DNA from: Pseudoalteromonas sp. UG3-2
Lineage (GTDB): Bacteria; Pseudomonadota; Gammaproteobacteria; Enterobacterales; Alteromonadaceae
Reading direction: 5' to 3'
Assembly (NCBI RefSeq): GCF_037120705.1
Contig: NZ_JAWLJU010000002.1
Coordinates: 2,420,001 to 2,484,000 of the forward strand
DNA: 64,000 nt
The notes below the pieces were generated by a model, which searched no databases, was not told where the DNA came from, and saw nothing but the letters and a program-made list of their open reading frames with translations. This document shows, in pieces, positions 44,090 through 54,065 of the stretch. Numbering within the stretch: the first letter of the stretch is position 1; the number at the start of each line of letters is the position of its first letter. Position numbers and translations under genes: made by a program.

Positions 44090-45907
44090 ATGAACGTTGC
44101 GCTAACTCGACCGGTGGGTAAATCAGAGCCTTTATCTGAGCTGCTGACCGCGCAAGGGATTGGATCTGTTATTTGCCCTGTGTTACAGCTGGATGCAGTG
44201 AGTGTCTCCGACACCGCCAGTGCCATGGTCGCTGAGGCTGAGTTAGCCATTTTTGTGTCTCCTGATGCCGTCGGTTTTTTTCATAGCCTAGATATTGCTT
44301 TGCCTAGCCATTGCCAAGTATTGGCTGTAGGCCAGGGCACAGCCAAAGCACTGCAAGATAAACTAGCGGTTAAAGCCAAATATCCCCAGCAAGCGGATTC
44401 TGAAGGGCTGTTAGCACTCCCTGAGCTGGCTCAAGTTGAGGGTAAGCGGGTACTGCTAGTTAAAGGCAAAGGTGGACGAACACTCATTGCCAACACCTTA
44501 AAATCTCGTGGTGCCATTCTCGATAATCTTGTGGTTTACCAAAGAACCCCAATCAAAGCCAACTCGGACAGCTGGTTAGACCACTGGCGAAGCCAACAGA
44601 TTACAGGTATAGTCATTACTAGTAATACGGCAGCTGATGCGATATTTAATGTGCAAGACACAGTCTGCAAAGACTGGTTACAGGGCAATACCTTTTTTGT
44701 CGTAAGCCAACGTACCGCAGACTATCTGCAACACACTTATCACATCATCCCGTCGCATATTGTGGTTTGTCCTGGTCCAGATAACCAGGCCATAGCGGCG
44801 ACAATCGCCGATCACACCAAACAGCAAGGGAGTAAAATGACGCAGTCTGAATCGCAAAAAAACAACGCCAAAAAGGACGCAGAACCGAGTGCAGCAGTAA
44901 CACCCGCTGCAACTCAGGCGCTAAAACCGGGTATCAGTAAACTGGCGTTATTGGCTTTAGTGGTGGCATTAGGCAGTAGTGCTGGCGTGGGTTATCTCTA
45001 TTTACAGCAGCAACAGCAGTTACAACAAACGCAAATGGCCAATCAAGCCATTGCAGCTGAAAATAACTTACTACAGAGCCAGCTCAGTGACACCAAATCA
45101 CAACTGCAGCGTTTGGATAATGCCTTTGCCGGCGTGCAGCAGCACGTCAAAGAGCAGCTAGCGCAACAGCAATTGCAAGTGGATGAGCAGCTTTCACAGA
45201 CGCTAGCACAGGCAAAACAACAGGTCAGTGGCGCGTTGGCGGCAGAGGTGTTGTACTTGCAAAGACTTGCCGCTTTCAAGGTCGCTGCAGAGCAGGACTA
45301 TCTTGGCGCCGTGGCCGTGTTAACACGACTGGATGAGATTTTGGCTGCCGAGTCGAACAGCAGTACCGTCAGAAAGGCTATTGCTGCAGACATTGCAAAA
45401 TTAGAGGCGTTGCCCAAACCACAGACTGAGGCGCTCTACTATCAGCTACACGGGATGCTAGAGCAGGTCGACACCTTAGCAGTAAAAAGCCAGTCATTAC
45501 CACAGCCACAACGCACTGAAGAGTCGCAACTGTCGCAAAATATGAATGACTGGCAGAGCAACCTTAAGCGCTCTTGGCAACAGTTGGTGGATGACTTTAT
45601 TACCGTTCGCCGCCACGACGAGGTGGTCATCGACCCATTGCTCGATAAAAATGAAAAGTTGCTTATTCGTGCCCAGTTGCGAGCTTATCTAACCCAAGCG
45701 CAAACCGCGGTGGTAGAACAGCAAGCCAGTATTTTCTTTGCCGCGCTGAGTGGGGCCAAACAAACTATCATTCGCTATTTTGACAGTGACGATGCCAATA
45801 CGGTTGCCATGTTGCAAACCTTGAAAGAACTGAGCCGTAGCGAAATTCAAAGCCGCACTGACATTACCTTGAGCACGCCGAAGGCGTTACAGGGGTGGTT
45901 ACAATGA
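44090..45907 (+). CDS. Fused uroporphyrinogen-III synthase HemD and HemX
   Basis: 605 residues in one frame. Residues 1-245 are HemD (N-terminal ALTRPVGKSEPL; TSNTAADA and VVSQRTADYL motifs), which closes hydroxymethylbilane to uroporphyrinogen III. From about 250 the protein is HemX: a TM helix (about 285-305), a long Gln-rich coiled coil (about 306-390) and a periplasmic HemX domain. In many relatives these are two genes; here no stop intervenes. An internal ATG (codon 250, position 44837) has GGGAG 4 nt upstream, so free HemX may also be made. The hemC stop abuts the start, and hemY overlaps the end. Confidence 0.92.
   Translation: MNVALTRPVGKSEPLSELLTAQGIGSVICPVLQLDAVSVSDTASAMVAEAELAIFVSPDAVGFFHSLDIALPSHCQVLAVGQGTAKALQDKLAVKAKYPQQADSEGLLALPELAQVEGKRVLLVKGKGGRTLIANTLKSRGAILDNLVVYQRTPIKANSDSWLDHWRSQQITGIVITSNTAADAIFNVQDTVCKDWLQGNTFFVVSQRTADYLQHTYHIIPSHIVVCPGPDNQAIAATIADHTKQQGSKMTQSESQKNNAKKDAEPSAAVTPAATQALKPGISKLALLALVVALGSSAGVGYLYLQQQQQLQQTQMANQAIAAENNLLQSQLSDTKSQLQRLDNAFAGVQQHVKEQLAQQQLQVDEQLSQTLAQAKQQVSGALAAEVLYLQRLAAFKVAAEQDYLGAVAVLTRLDEILAAESNSSTVRKAIAADIAKLEALPKPQTEALYYQLHGMLEQVDTLAVKSQSLPQPQRTEESQLSQNMNDWQSNLKRSWQQLVDDFITVRRHDEVVIDPLLDKNEKLLIRAQLRAYLTQAQTAVVEQQASIFFAALSGAKQTIIRYFDSDDANTVAMLQTLKELSRSEIQSRTDITLSTPKALQGWLQ
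44828..44839 (+). promoter_or_regulatory. Internal ribosome-binding site and start for HemX
   Basis: GGGAG, 4-nt spacer, ATG, in frame at codon 250 of the hemD-hemX fusion, exactly at the domain junction. This looks like the former hemX start. Confidence 0.5.
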
Positions 45908-47010
45908 TAGCGAACGTGGTGACCTTTCTACTGATCCTAGTGGCACTGGCAGCAGGGCACTTACTAATTGATGAGAAAGGCTATGTGCTAATAGCGTTTG
46001 ATAACACGACTATTGAAGGCACCATAGTGTCTTTCAGTATCTTAGCGCTACTGGCTGTTTTTGGCTTGTTGCTGCTGGTAAAAGTGCTGCGCTTTGGCTG
46101 GCATAGTGTCATGAAAACTCAAGGGCATTTTTCTCGTAAGCGCCGTCTAAAAGCCGAGCAAGCGTGGCAAGAAAGCCTTTGGTTGCTGATTAATGACGAC
46201 ATTGAACAGGCTGCAAACCTACTTAAAAGCGTGCCTCAACCTGCAGAGCGACAAGACTTCGTTCAGGCTATTGCGGCGCGTGCGGCACTGCAATCAGGCG
46301 ATGTGGTGAGAGCTAATACCGAGCTTGAAGCCATAAGTGATCAGCATCAAGGCCAGCTCGCGAGCTTATGGCTTGCGGCCAATAACAACGAACAAGCCTT
46401 AGCCCTTTTACAGCAAAAAGTCACAGTGAAAAAGCCAAGCACTGCTGCTATTTCAAGCTATATCAAGGCTTGCATTGCAGCCCAGCAGGGGCAAGAAGCA
46501 ATCAGTACCATCGCTCAGTGGCATAAAAAGCTGCGCTGGGAAAGTCAGCAATGGCAAAGTATGTTTGAGCAAATCTTTAGCCAAGCGCCAGAGCAAGCGG
46601 ATGAACTGTTCGCTATGTTACCAAAAGCATTACAGGCGAAAGCCAGTACCGCCCTATATCAGGTGAAATTACAGCAAGGTGACATCGCGCAGTTGACGGG
46701 AACCTTGAAAAAGCTGTTAAAACAAGGGCAATACCATCAATTAAGCAGCTTATTAAGCCACACCACAGCCGCAGACCTTAGCTTGAAAACGGCCATTCAA
46801 CAGCAGCTTAAGAAGACCCCGGAGGATCAAGAGTTACTGTTTGCTTTGGCGTGCTTGTGTAATGCCGAGGGCGATCACGAGTTGGCGGCGAAGATCTTTG
46901 ATAGCCTCAGCGCGCAGCCATGGCAACCGCGCTGGAGTCAACAGGGGCAACTGGCTTATCAGCAAACACAGCAGTTTGAAAAAGCTTATTTAATCGCAAA
47001 GTCAGCATGA
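45904..47010 (+). CDS. hemY: HemY-like membrane TPR protein
   Basis: 368 residues from ATG 45904, which overlaps the hemDX stop as ATGA; a start at 45895 would add three residues. Two transmembrane helices (about 4-22 and 40-62) are followed by a cytoplasmic basic stretch and a C-terminal TPR-type helical domain (about 80-360). It is the gammaproteobacterial HemY of the hemCDXY cluster, a helper in heme synthesis of unclear function, not the protoporphyrinogen oxidase of the same name in Gram-positives. Confidence 0.92.
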   Translation: MIANVVTFLLILVALAAGHLLIDEKGYVLIAFDNTTIEGTIVSFSILALLAVFGLLLLVKVLRFGWHSVMKTQGHFSRKRRLKAEQAWQESLWLLINDDIEQAANLLKSVPQPAERQDFVQAIAARAALQSGDVVRANTELEAISDQHQGQLASLWLAANNNEQALALLQQKVTVKKPSTAAISSYIKACIAAQQGQEAISTIAQWHKKLRWESQQWQSMFEQIFSQAPEQADELFAMLPKALQAKASTALYQVKLQQGDIAQLTGTLKKLLKQGQYHQLSSLLSHTTAADLSLKTAIQQQLKKTPEDQELLFALACLCNAEGDHELAAKIFDSLSAQPWQPRWSQQGQLAYQQTQQFEKAYLIAKSA

Positions 47011-47022
47011 CTGTTATCCTTC

Positions 47023-47053
47023 AGCACTGGTTAGGCTCAAACTAGCCAGTGCT
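47023..47053 (+). terminator. Stem-loop after the heme operon
   Basis: AGCACTGGTTAG and CTAGCCAGTGCT pair over 12 bp with one wobble and a 7-nt loop, 12 nt after hemY. There is no T-tract, so termination may be Rho-dependent with the stem protecting the end. Confidence 0.55.
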
Positions 47054-47199
47054 GCCTCACTTGTGGTATTGACGACAAAAGTTCCCGACGCTGATTAAGC
47101 GAACCGATATGAACTATAATTGCAGCTAGACATATGTCCTTGATCTTCTCTTTAGGGGGCGTATGATCCTAAAAATTTTAACTGCAAATCGGGTACGCT

Positions 47200-48195
47200 A
47201 TGATCAACAACACACTTCCATTATTAGATTTACATCGTCACTTAGATGGTAACGTTCGTGCGTCAACGATTCTTGAGTTGGGTCGACAGTTTAATATGGC
47301 GCTTCCTGCGAGCGACATTGAAGGGCTACGTCCACATGTTCAAGTGATTGATAATGCGCCTAACCTGATGGCATTTTTAGAAAAGCTTGATTGGGGCGTT
47401 AAGGTACTGGGGGATTACGATGCTTGTCGTCGAATTGCAGTTGAAAATGTCGCAGATGCCGTAGCGCAAGGCATTGACTACACCGAATTAAGGTTTAGCC
47501 CATATTACATGGCACAAAGCCATAACCTTCATCCTGAAGGCGTTGTTGAGGCCTTAGTGGATGGCGTGAAAAGCGCCGTTGCCGAGCAAGACATTCAGGT
47601 CAATCTGATTGGTATTCTATCGCGCACTTATGGGGTGGATAAGTGTCAGTATGAGCTTGATGCGCTGCTAGCCCATCGTAACGATCTAGTGGCCGTGGAC
47701 TTAGCCGGTGATGAATTTAACTTCCCTGGCGAACTGTTTGTTGAGCACTTTAAACAAGTTCGTGATGCTTACCTTGGCGTCACCGTGCACGCCGGTGAAG
47801 CTCGGGATGCTCAAAGTGTCTGGCAAGCGATCCAAGAGTTAGGTGCAACGCGCATTGGCCACGGCGTCAAAGCCATTGAGGATCCTCAGTTAATGGACTA
47901 CTTGCGTGATAACCGCATTGGTATCGAGTCGTGCTTAACGAGCAATATCCTTACCAGTACGGTTGCCGAGCTCCACAATCACCCGCTTAAGCAGTTTTTA
48001 CAGCATGGTGTATTAGCTACTATCAACACCGATGATCCTGCTGTACAGGGAATTGAACTGGATAATGAGTATAACCATGCCGCCGCCGTGGCAGGGCTAG
48101 ACAATAATCTCATCCAACAGGCACAAGCTAACGCCGTTGAGATAGCTTTTCTTAGCGATACAGAAAAAGCCGCACTGTTGGCAAAAAAGCAGTAG
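47200..48195 (+). CDS. add: Adenosine deaminase
   Basis: 331 residues, as in E. coli Add (333). It hydrolyses adenosine and deoxyadenosine to inosine forms in purine salvage. Metal and catalytic residues are in place: His 12 and His 14 (DLHRHLDGN), His 197 and Glu 200 (TVHAGE), His 221 (GHG) and Asp 278 (NTDDP). Monocistronic, with about 190 bp upstream. A second family member, adenine deaminase, is related, but the substrate motif here is the adenosine type. Confidence 0.96.
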   Translation: MINNTLPLLDLHRHLDGNVRASTILELGRQFNMALPASDIEGLRPHVQVIDNAPNLMAFLEKLDWGVKVLGDYDACRRIAVENVADAVAQGIDYTELRFSPYYMAQSHNLHPEGVVEALVDGVKSAVAEQDIQVNLIGILSRTYGVDKCQYELDALLAHRNDLVAVDLAGDEFNFPGELFVEHFKQVRDAYLGVTVHAGEARDAQSVWQAIQELGATRIGHGVKAIEDPQLMDYLRDNRIGIESCLTSNILTSTVAELHNHPLKQFLQHGVLATINTDDPAVQGIELDNEYNHAAAVAGLDNNLIQQAQANAVEIAFLSDTEKAALLAKKQ

Positions 48196-48236
48196 CGAGT
48201 GCTCGCCTTAGGCATTAGCAATGCAGTTGTGCTGGG

Positions 48237-48644
48237 TTATCCGGCACAACTTAAGTAGCTTTTGGTTAATGCCGCAACCACTTGTGAACGCGTCACTATT
48301 CCCACCACTTTTTGCTCTGCTACTACTGGGTACACTTTAGGGCTATTCGACTGCATTTGCGTGGCCAAATCCACTACGGTGGTTTGCGGAGACACCTGCA
48401 GTGCTGGGCTCGCCAGCAACTCACCCAAATGGTTTTTACCATCGCAAAAATAGCTCGAGTCGAGTAGTGGTTTCAGTAATTGCTGCTCAGAAATAAAACC
48501 CACTAGCCGTCGCGCCTCATCCACCACTGGGGCACCAATTAAGTGATGCTTTTGCAGTTGCTGAATGGCGTCAGTGAGCTCTGTTTCTGGTGTCAAGATA
48601 GGGTAGTCTGGCGACATAATGTCGCGAATAAAGAGTTGGCTCAT
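48237..48644 (-). CDS. Stand-alone CBS-domain-pair protein
   Basis: 135 residues forming two CBS domains (about 5-60 and 75-130), with IMSPDYPILTPETELTDAIQ and VVDEARRLVGFISEQ in the first and PQTTVVDLATQM plus VVGIVTRSQVVAAL in the second. CBS pairs bind adenosine nucleotides and usually act as sensors. No effector domain is fused. It is single and convergent with add; a partner cannot be named. Confidence 0.92.
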   Translation of the reverse strand: MSQLFIRDIMSPDYPILTPETELTDAIQQLQKHHLIGAPVVDEARRLVGFISEQQLLKPLLDSSYFCDGKNHLGELLASPALQVSPQTTVVDLATQMQSNSPKVYPVVAEQKVVGIVTRSQVVAALTKSYLSCAG

Positions 48645-48777
48645 TGCGTGTACTCCTAATGTAGTCGCGTTTAGCTAATCAGCTAACGCCTTGGTTATGA
48701 ATTATCTAGCACCAGCGTATAAGGAATACTTTTATCGGTAAAATGACTTGTTTTGATTGGTGTGTTCGGTTTTTTGG

Positions 48778-48798
48778 AAGGGTGTGTGACACACCCTT
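48778..48798 (-). terminator. Stem-loop downstream of fre
   Basis: AAGGGTGTG / CACACCCTT, a perfect 9-bp stem with a 3-nt loop, 39 bp after the fre stop. No T-tract follows on either strand, so termination by it alone is uncertain. Confidence 0.5.
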
Positions 48799-48836
48799 GC
48801 GCTCAGTGTGGTTGTGATGCCGCCAGTCACATGGCC

Positions 48837-49550
48837 TTATTTGATAAAAGCAAAGGCGTCTGCAAACATGTATTCACGCTCGGCTCCGTGATTGATAAAG
48901 TCATCGCGAACAATGCCAATCATATCAAAGCGCCCAGCCATATAGATGCTATAAGGCTCTAGAGAAACAATGTCTTTCATCACTGCTTGATGAACAAAGC
49001 CACTGTGACCTTGCCATGAGTTACTTGGGTGCTCAACCACAGGGATAAATTCAAAGTGTTTGTTAGCAGCAGCCCATGCTTCCATTTCAGCTTTTGCGTA
49101 GAGGGCTGACTCTTCTTTTACACCCCAATAAAACAACACTGGCTGATCGTAGTTAATTTCAGCGAGGTAATCGGCCATTGATTTAACGTAAGAGAAGCCG
49201 GTACCGCCAGCCAGTAAAACCAGAGGACGAGCCTGCTCAGGGCGCAACTGGGAAACCCCCAGGCCTACTTCAACAGCGACCGACTGCTTTTGGTCATAGG
49301 CGGCACGAAGGTGATCCAGTGACTGCATGGCATAGGAGTCGGCACCTGAGGCACCAATGTGCAGCTCGAGGTAGTCGCTTTTCGATGGACTGTTGGCGAT
49401 TGAAAACGCACGCTTATCTTTTTCGCCGAGTACCAGTTGCAGATAATGCCCTGCAGCAAACGTTACTGGTTCTGCCGGCTTTAATATGACTTTATGAACG
49501 AACTCTGTGAGAGGCGTGATTGATTCTACCTCTGCTTTTAATACTTGCAT
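48837..49550 (-). CDS. fre: NAD(P)H-flavin reductase
   Basis: 237 residues, E. coli Fre-like (Fre/LuxG family). It reduces free riboflavin, FMN and FAD with NAD(P)H. The flavin-binding motif is RAFSIANSPS (RxxS-type), and the NAD domain has LLAGGTGFSYVKSMADYL. The C-terminal ending MFADAFAFIK is family-typical. It lies about 130 bp after ubiD on the same strand; the fre-ubiD linkage is conserved in gammaproteobacteria. Confidence 0.96.
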   Translation of the reverse strand: MQVLKAEVESITPLTEFVHKVILKPAEPVTFAAGHYLQLVLGEKDKRAFSIANSPSKSDYLELHIGASGADSYAMQSLDHLRAAYDQKQSVAVEVGLGVSQLRPEQARPLVLLAGGTGFSYVKSMADYLAEINYDQPVLFYWGVKEESALYAKAEMEAWAAANKHFEFIPVVEHPSNSWQGHSGFVHQAVMKDIVSLEPYSIYMAGRFDMIGIVRDDFINHGAEREYMFADAFAFIK

Positions 49551-49684
49551 GTCTTACCTTTATTAAGCACTTGGCCAAAGAGTGGGCACTCTAACATAGC
49601 TATAGCAACAATGTTAGTTATCATGGTGTGCCTCTGCTTGACCTTATTATTCCATTTTTAATTACAGGTGCCTGCATCATGCCT

Positions 49685-51157
49685 TTATTTTGGCATGATC
49701 CCCAGGCTATCCCAAATTTCGTCTACACGCTGTTTAACGTCTTTAGCCATCACAATCGGTTCACCCCACTCACGGTCGGTTTCACCAGGCCATTTATTGG
49801 TGGCATCCATTCCCATCTTCGAGCCTAGGCCAGATACTGGCGAGGCGAAATCGAGATAATCGATGGGGGTATTTTCCACCAAGGTGGTATCGCGAGCTGG
49901 ATCCATGCGGGTGGTGATGGCCCAGATCACATCATTCCAATCACGGGCATTGACATCGTCATCGCAGACGATGACAAACTTGGTGTACATAAATTGCCGC
50001 AAGAACGACCACACTCCCATCATCACGCGCTTAGCATGACCAGGATATTGTTTTTTCATGGTCACTACCGCCATCCGGTATGAGCAGCCTTCAGGAGGCA
50101 GATAAAAATCGACAATTTCCGGGAACTGCTTTTGCAGTATAGGCACAAAGACTTCATTGAGCGCAACACCTAAAATGGCTGGCTCATCGGGCGGTCTGCC
50201 AGTGTAGGTGCTGTGATAGATGGGTTGTTCACGATGGGTTATATGGGTCACCGTCATCACAGGGAAGTCATCGACTTCGTTGTAGTACCCAGTGTGGTCG
50301 CCATAAGGCCCTTCAGGTGCGACTTCGCCGGGTTGAATATACCCTTCTAGCACGATTTCAGCGCTGGCAGGAACTTGTAAGTCGTTGGAGACGGACTTAA
50401 CGACATGAGTTTTACTGCCGCGGAGCAAGCCGGCAAAGGCATATTCACTTAAGGTGTCGGGAACTGGCGTCACGGCTCCGAGGATGGTTGCTGGGTCGGC
50501 GCCTAACGCCACAGAAACCGGGTAAGGCTTATCTGGGTTTTCTTTACACCACTCTTGAAAGTCTAAAGCGCCACCTCGGTGTGACAACCAGCGCATAATG
50601 ATCTTATTTTTGCCCAATAGCTGTTGGCGATAAATGCCTAAGTTTTGACGTTTTTTATAGGGACCTTTGGTCACGGTCAGTCCCCAAGTGATGAGCGGTG
50701 CCGCATCACCGGGCCAGCAGTGTTGAATGGGTAACTTGGTGAGGTCCACTTGGTCGCCGCTGAGTACCACTTCTTGGCAAGGGGCCTTTTTGACTTCTTT
50801 TGCTGGCATATTCAGCACTTGCTTAAATACTGGCAATTGGCCAAGCGCTTCTTTGAGTCCCTTAGGTGGCTCCGGCTCTTTTAAAAACGCCAGTAATTTC
50901 CCCACTTCTCTAAGTTCGCTGACGTCATTTTGCCCCATACCCATTGCCACTCGTTTCGGGGTGCCAAATAAGTTGGCAAGCACTGGGATGTCATATCCCT
51001 CTGGGTTTTCAAACAGGATAGCTGGGCCGCCGGCTCTAAGGGCTCTATCGGCAATTTCGGTCATTTCTAATTTTGTTGAAATGGCTTGTTTTACGCGAAC
51101 AAGTTCACCTTGCTTTTCTAATTGCGTAATAAAATCTCGCAGGTCTTTGTATTTCAT
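49685..51157 (-). CDS. ubiD: 4-hydroxy-3-polyprenylbenzoate decarboxylase
   Basis: 490 residues from ATG 51157 ([10 protein letters not shown], as in E. coli); an ATG at 51172 would add five residues. UbiD removes the ring carboxylate in ubiquinone synthesis using prenylated FMN made by UbiX. Visible features are [12 protein letters not shown], the catalytic-site E-x-P-x-G region, and GGALDFQEW. No ubiX is beside it here. It precedes fre on the same strand. Confidence 0.96.
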   Translation of the reverse strand: MKYKDLRDFITQLEKQGELVRVKQAISTKLEMTEIADRALRAGGPAILFENPEGYDIPVLANLFGTPKRVAMGMGQNDVSELREVGKLLAFLKEPEPPKGLKEALGQLPVFKQVLNMPAKEVKKAPCQEVVLSGDQVDLTKLPIQHCWPGDAAPLITWGLTVTKGPYKKRQNLGIYRQQLLGKNKIIMRWLSHRGGALDFQEWCKENPDKPYPVSVALGADPATILGAVTPVPDTLSEYAFAGLLRGSKTHVVKSVSNDLQVPASAEIVLEGYIQPGEVAPEGPYGDHTGYYNEVDDFPVMTVTHITHREQPIYHSTYTGRPPDEPAILGVALNEVFVPILQKQFPEIVDFYLPPEGCSYRMAVVTMKKQYPGHAKRVMMGVWSFLRQFMYTKFVIVCDDDVNARDWNDVIWAITTRMDPARDTTLVENTPIDYLDFASPVSGLGSKMGMDATNKWPGETDREWGEPIVMAKDVKQRVDEIWDSLGIMPK

Positions 51158-51446
51158 TGGCGCTTCTGACATTGGGTTTGGGTTAGTATATCAAGACGAT
51201 ATATTTTTCCTAGGTATACGTCGGCAAGCCAGAATGCGATTAAGGCAAGTTAGTAACATTAGGCTACACTTTGCTGTGCGATGAACTTGTCACCGCACTC
51301 GGTGGCGTGTATAAGTTGTTATAAAAAAGTGAGCGCAGAGTGTTGTTTTGATATGAGACAAGCTTGAAACGGCTAATGGTTTAGTATCTAAATCCATTAA
51401 GTTATAGTCGCCACGCTTTACGATTCACTGTCCTTGGGGGGCTGCA

Positions 51447-54062
51447 TTGAAGTTGATGTATAAACTGGTGTCGGCGTTATTGTCATTGTGCAGCGCTATG
51501 GTAACTGCTACAGAGCTTCCTAATTACGTGTTTTCGGATCACAGCGCAGTGATGCTCGTAATTGACCCAAATACGGGAAAAATTATAGATGCAAATGCCG
51601 CCGCTGCAGAGTTTTATGGCTACAGTGAGTCTCAGCTGGAAACCATGGCCATCCAAGACATTAATACCTTCACTGCCGAACAAGTGGCTAATGAGCGCCA
51701 AGCTGCCCTGAATGAAGGAAGAAGCTACTTTATCTTTCAACATCGTCTCGCCAGTGGTGACCTCAAAACGGTGAATGTTCACTCCTCTCCATTTGAAGAT
51801 AAAAACGGTCAAGCTCGGCTGTTGTCCGTAGTGCAAGATTTAAGTAAGCAACGAGCGCTGCAGCAAGAGCTTTGGCATTATCAAGCGAACCTAGAACAGC
51901 AGGTGATGGTGCAAACCGAAGAGATCAAACAAGCCAATATGGTCAAGGTGATCTTACTTATTACCGTGATCGTGGTCTTGGTGGTATCTCTGGTCATCTT
52001 AGTCTTTACATTACTGCGCCTGAAACGCTCTAACCAGCGCGCCCAAGCACAAGGGGCCAAACTTGAGGCCATTTTCCACAGTATCAATGTTTATTTGGTG
52101 TTTACCGATGAAAGCCATTGCATCAACAGTGTTAACCAAGCGGCGATTAACGACTTTGGCGACATTAGCGAGTTAAAGTCACAGTCTATCTATGCTTTAT
52201 TTGACGTGCTGGATGCCGAGCAGCTGCTCGAAGCCGGCGAAGTTGAATGCCAGTTGCATCAGCGCTTTGGTCATCGTGATGTTCGAGTCTCTTGTACCCC
52301 AGTTGTCAGCGACAGTGAGCAACAGCTAGGGTTTATTTACGTTATTCAAGATATAACTGATGAGCTAGAAGTCGAGCGTGAGCAGCGTTTGGCCAGCACT
52401 GTGTTTGCAACGACCACCGAAGGGGTGTTGGTTGCCGACAAACACAATTATATCCAAATGGTGAACCGAGCCTTTAGTGAAATCACCGGGTATGGCGCTC
52501 ATGAAGTGATTGGCAAAACGCCGTCGATACTAAACTCCGGCCGTCATGATAGCGCTTTTTTCCAGCAAATGTACGAGGACCTTTATAACCAAGGTCACTG
52601 GGAAGGTGAAATTTGGAATCAGCGTAAAAATGGCGAGGTGTATCCGAGTTGGTTGCAGGTGTCTGCGGTGTTTAATGAAAGCCGCGAAATCGATATGTAC
52701 GTTGCACTATTTAGTGATATCACCTCACGCAAGCGTAATGAGCAACTGATGTGGCAGCAGGCCAATTTCGATAGTCTCACTGGGCTGGCAAATCGCCATC
52801 ATTACCACATCAAGTTTGATATGGCACTGAAGCGCGCTGCGCAGCTCGAAGAGCGCATTGCGGTGTGCTTTATTGATCTTGACCGTTTTAAAGCCGTTAA
52901 CGATACCCTTGGACATCATATTGGTGATTTGCTGTTAAAAGAGGCGGCTAGCCGTATTCAAGACTGTGTGCGCAGCTCCGATACCGTGGCCAGACTCGGC
53001 GGCGATGAGTTTGCCTTGTTATTGCAAGATATTGAAAGCTTTTCTGATATTGAGAGTGTGGCGGCAAAAGTGTTGCGCGCACTGGCCAACCCTTTTCATT
53101 TAGAAGGTCACGAGGCCTATGTATCAGGGAGCATGGGGATCACCTTATACCCAGACGACGGCAAAGACCGTAAGGTACTATTACGCAATGCCGATAGTGC
53201 TATGTACAAGGCTAAAGAGCATGGTCGTGATTGTTATCAGTTTTACACCTCAGCCATGCACCAGCATGCCCAAGCACGCAGTGTATTAGAAGGTGCGCTG
53301 CACAAGGCTTTGTCTAATCGCGAGTTATCTTTGGTGTATCAGCCTATATTTGGCCAACGCGGTGAGGGCGGCTTGAAAGGCTGTGAAGTGTTACTACGCT
53401 GGCGCAGCGAATTACTTGGCTTTGTGTCACCGGATGAGTTCATTCCTGTGTCTGAGGAGCTGGGGTTAATTATGCCTATTGGCGAGTGGGTATTGTATCA
53501 CGCGTGTTCACAAGCAAAAGCATGGCAGGACAACTATGGCGAACAGTTTTTTATTGCCGTAAATGTGTCCAGTGTGCAATTTAAACGTCAAGACATGGTT
53601 GAGATCGTGAAAAAAGTACTGCGCGATACCAAGCTGGCGCCACACTGCCTAACGCTAGAAATTACCGAGTCGGTGCTGGTGGAAAACTCAGACAAAATTC
53701 TTGAGCAGCTGATTGCCCTTAGGGCGCTGGGCATTGAATTGGCCATTGATGACTTTGGCACTGGGTATTCTTCGTTAAGTTATCTGAAGCGCTTTCCACT
53801 CTCAAAGCTGAAAATTGACCGTTCTTTTATCAATGACTTACCAGAGGATGAAGAAGACAAAGCACTGGTCAGCGCCATTATTCTAATGGCCCATAAGCTC
53901 AACTTAAAAGTGATTGCTGAAGGGGTGGAAGCGGTTGAGCAATGTGTTTTCTTACGTGAACTCGGCTGCGATTTTACCCAAGGGTACTTTCACTCAAAAC
54001 CAATTAGTGACAGTGAGTTTGAGCATCATATTTTAGACGCTCAGTTTGAGCGGATCAGCTAA
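51447..54062 (+). CDS. PAS-GGDEF-EAL cyclic-di-GMP protein
   Basis: 871 residues. The start is TTG 51447, which has a GGGGGG ribosome-binding run 8 nt upstream; ATG 51456 is 17 nt from it. A signal peptide (about 1-22), an external PAS domain (about 28-140), a TM helix (about 168-192), two more PAS domains (about 205-310 and 315-425), GGDEF (about 440-600) and EAL (about 610-865). GGDEF is canonical and preceded by an intact I-site RSSD. The EAL motif reads EVL within CEVLLRW; the other catalytic residues (ITES, DDFGTGYSS, EGVE) are present. Both activities are plausible. Confidence 0.94.
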   Translation: MKLMYKLVSALLSLCSAMVTATELPNYVFSDHSAVMLVIDPNTGKIIDANAAAAEFYGYSESQLETMAIQDINTFTAEQVANERQAALNEGRSYFIFQHRLASGDLKTVNVHSSPFEDKNGQARLLSVVQDLSKQRALQQELWHYQANLEQQVMVQTEEIKQANMVKVILLITVIVVLVVSLVILVFTLLRLKRSNQRAQAQGAKLEAIFHSINVYLVFTDESHCINSVNQAAINDFGDISELKSQSIYALFDVLDAEQLLEAGEVECQLHQRFGHRDVRVSCTPVVSDSEQQLGFIYVIQDITDELEVEREQRLASTVFATTTEGVLVADKHNYIQMVNRAFSEITGYGAHEVIGKTPSILNSGRHDSAFFQQMYEDLYNQGHWEGEIWNQRKNGEVYPSWLQVSAVFNESREIDMYVALFSDITSRKRNEQLMWQQANFDSLTGLANRHHYHIKFDMALKRAAQLEERIAVCFIDLDRFKAVNDTLGHHIGDLLLKEAASRIQDCVRSSDTVARLGGDEFALLLQDIESFSDIESVAAKVLRALANPFHLEGHEAYVSGSMGITLYPDDGKDRKVLLRNADSAMYKAKEHGRDCYQFYTSAMHQHAQARSVLEGALHKALSNRELSLVYQPIFGQRGEGGLKGCEVLLRWRSELLGFVSPDEFIPVSEELGLIMPIGEWVLYHACSQAKAWQDNYGEQFFIAVNVSSVQFKRQDMVEIVKKVLRDTKLAPHCLTLEITESVLVENSDKILEQLIALRALGIELAIDDFGTGYSSLSYLKRFPLSKLKIDRSFINDLPEDEEDKALVSAIILMAHKLNLKVIAEGVEAVEQCVFLRELGCDFTQGYFHSKPISDSEFEHHILDAQFERIS

Positions 54063-54065
54063 CGG

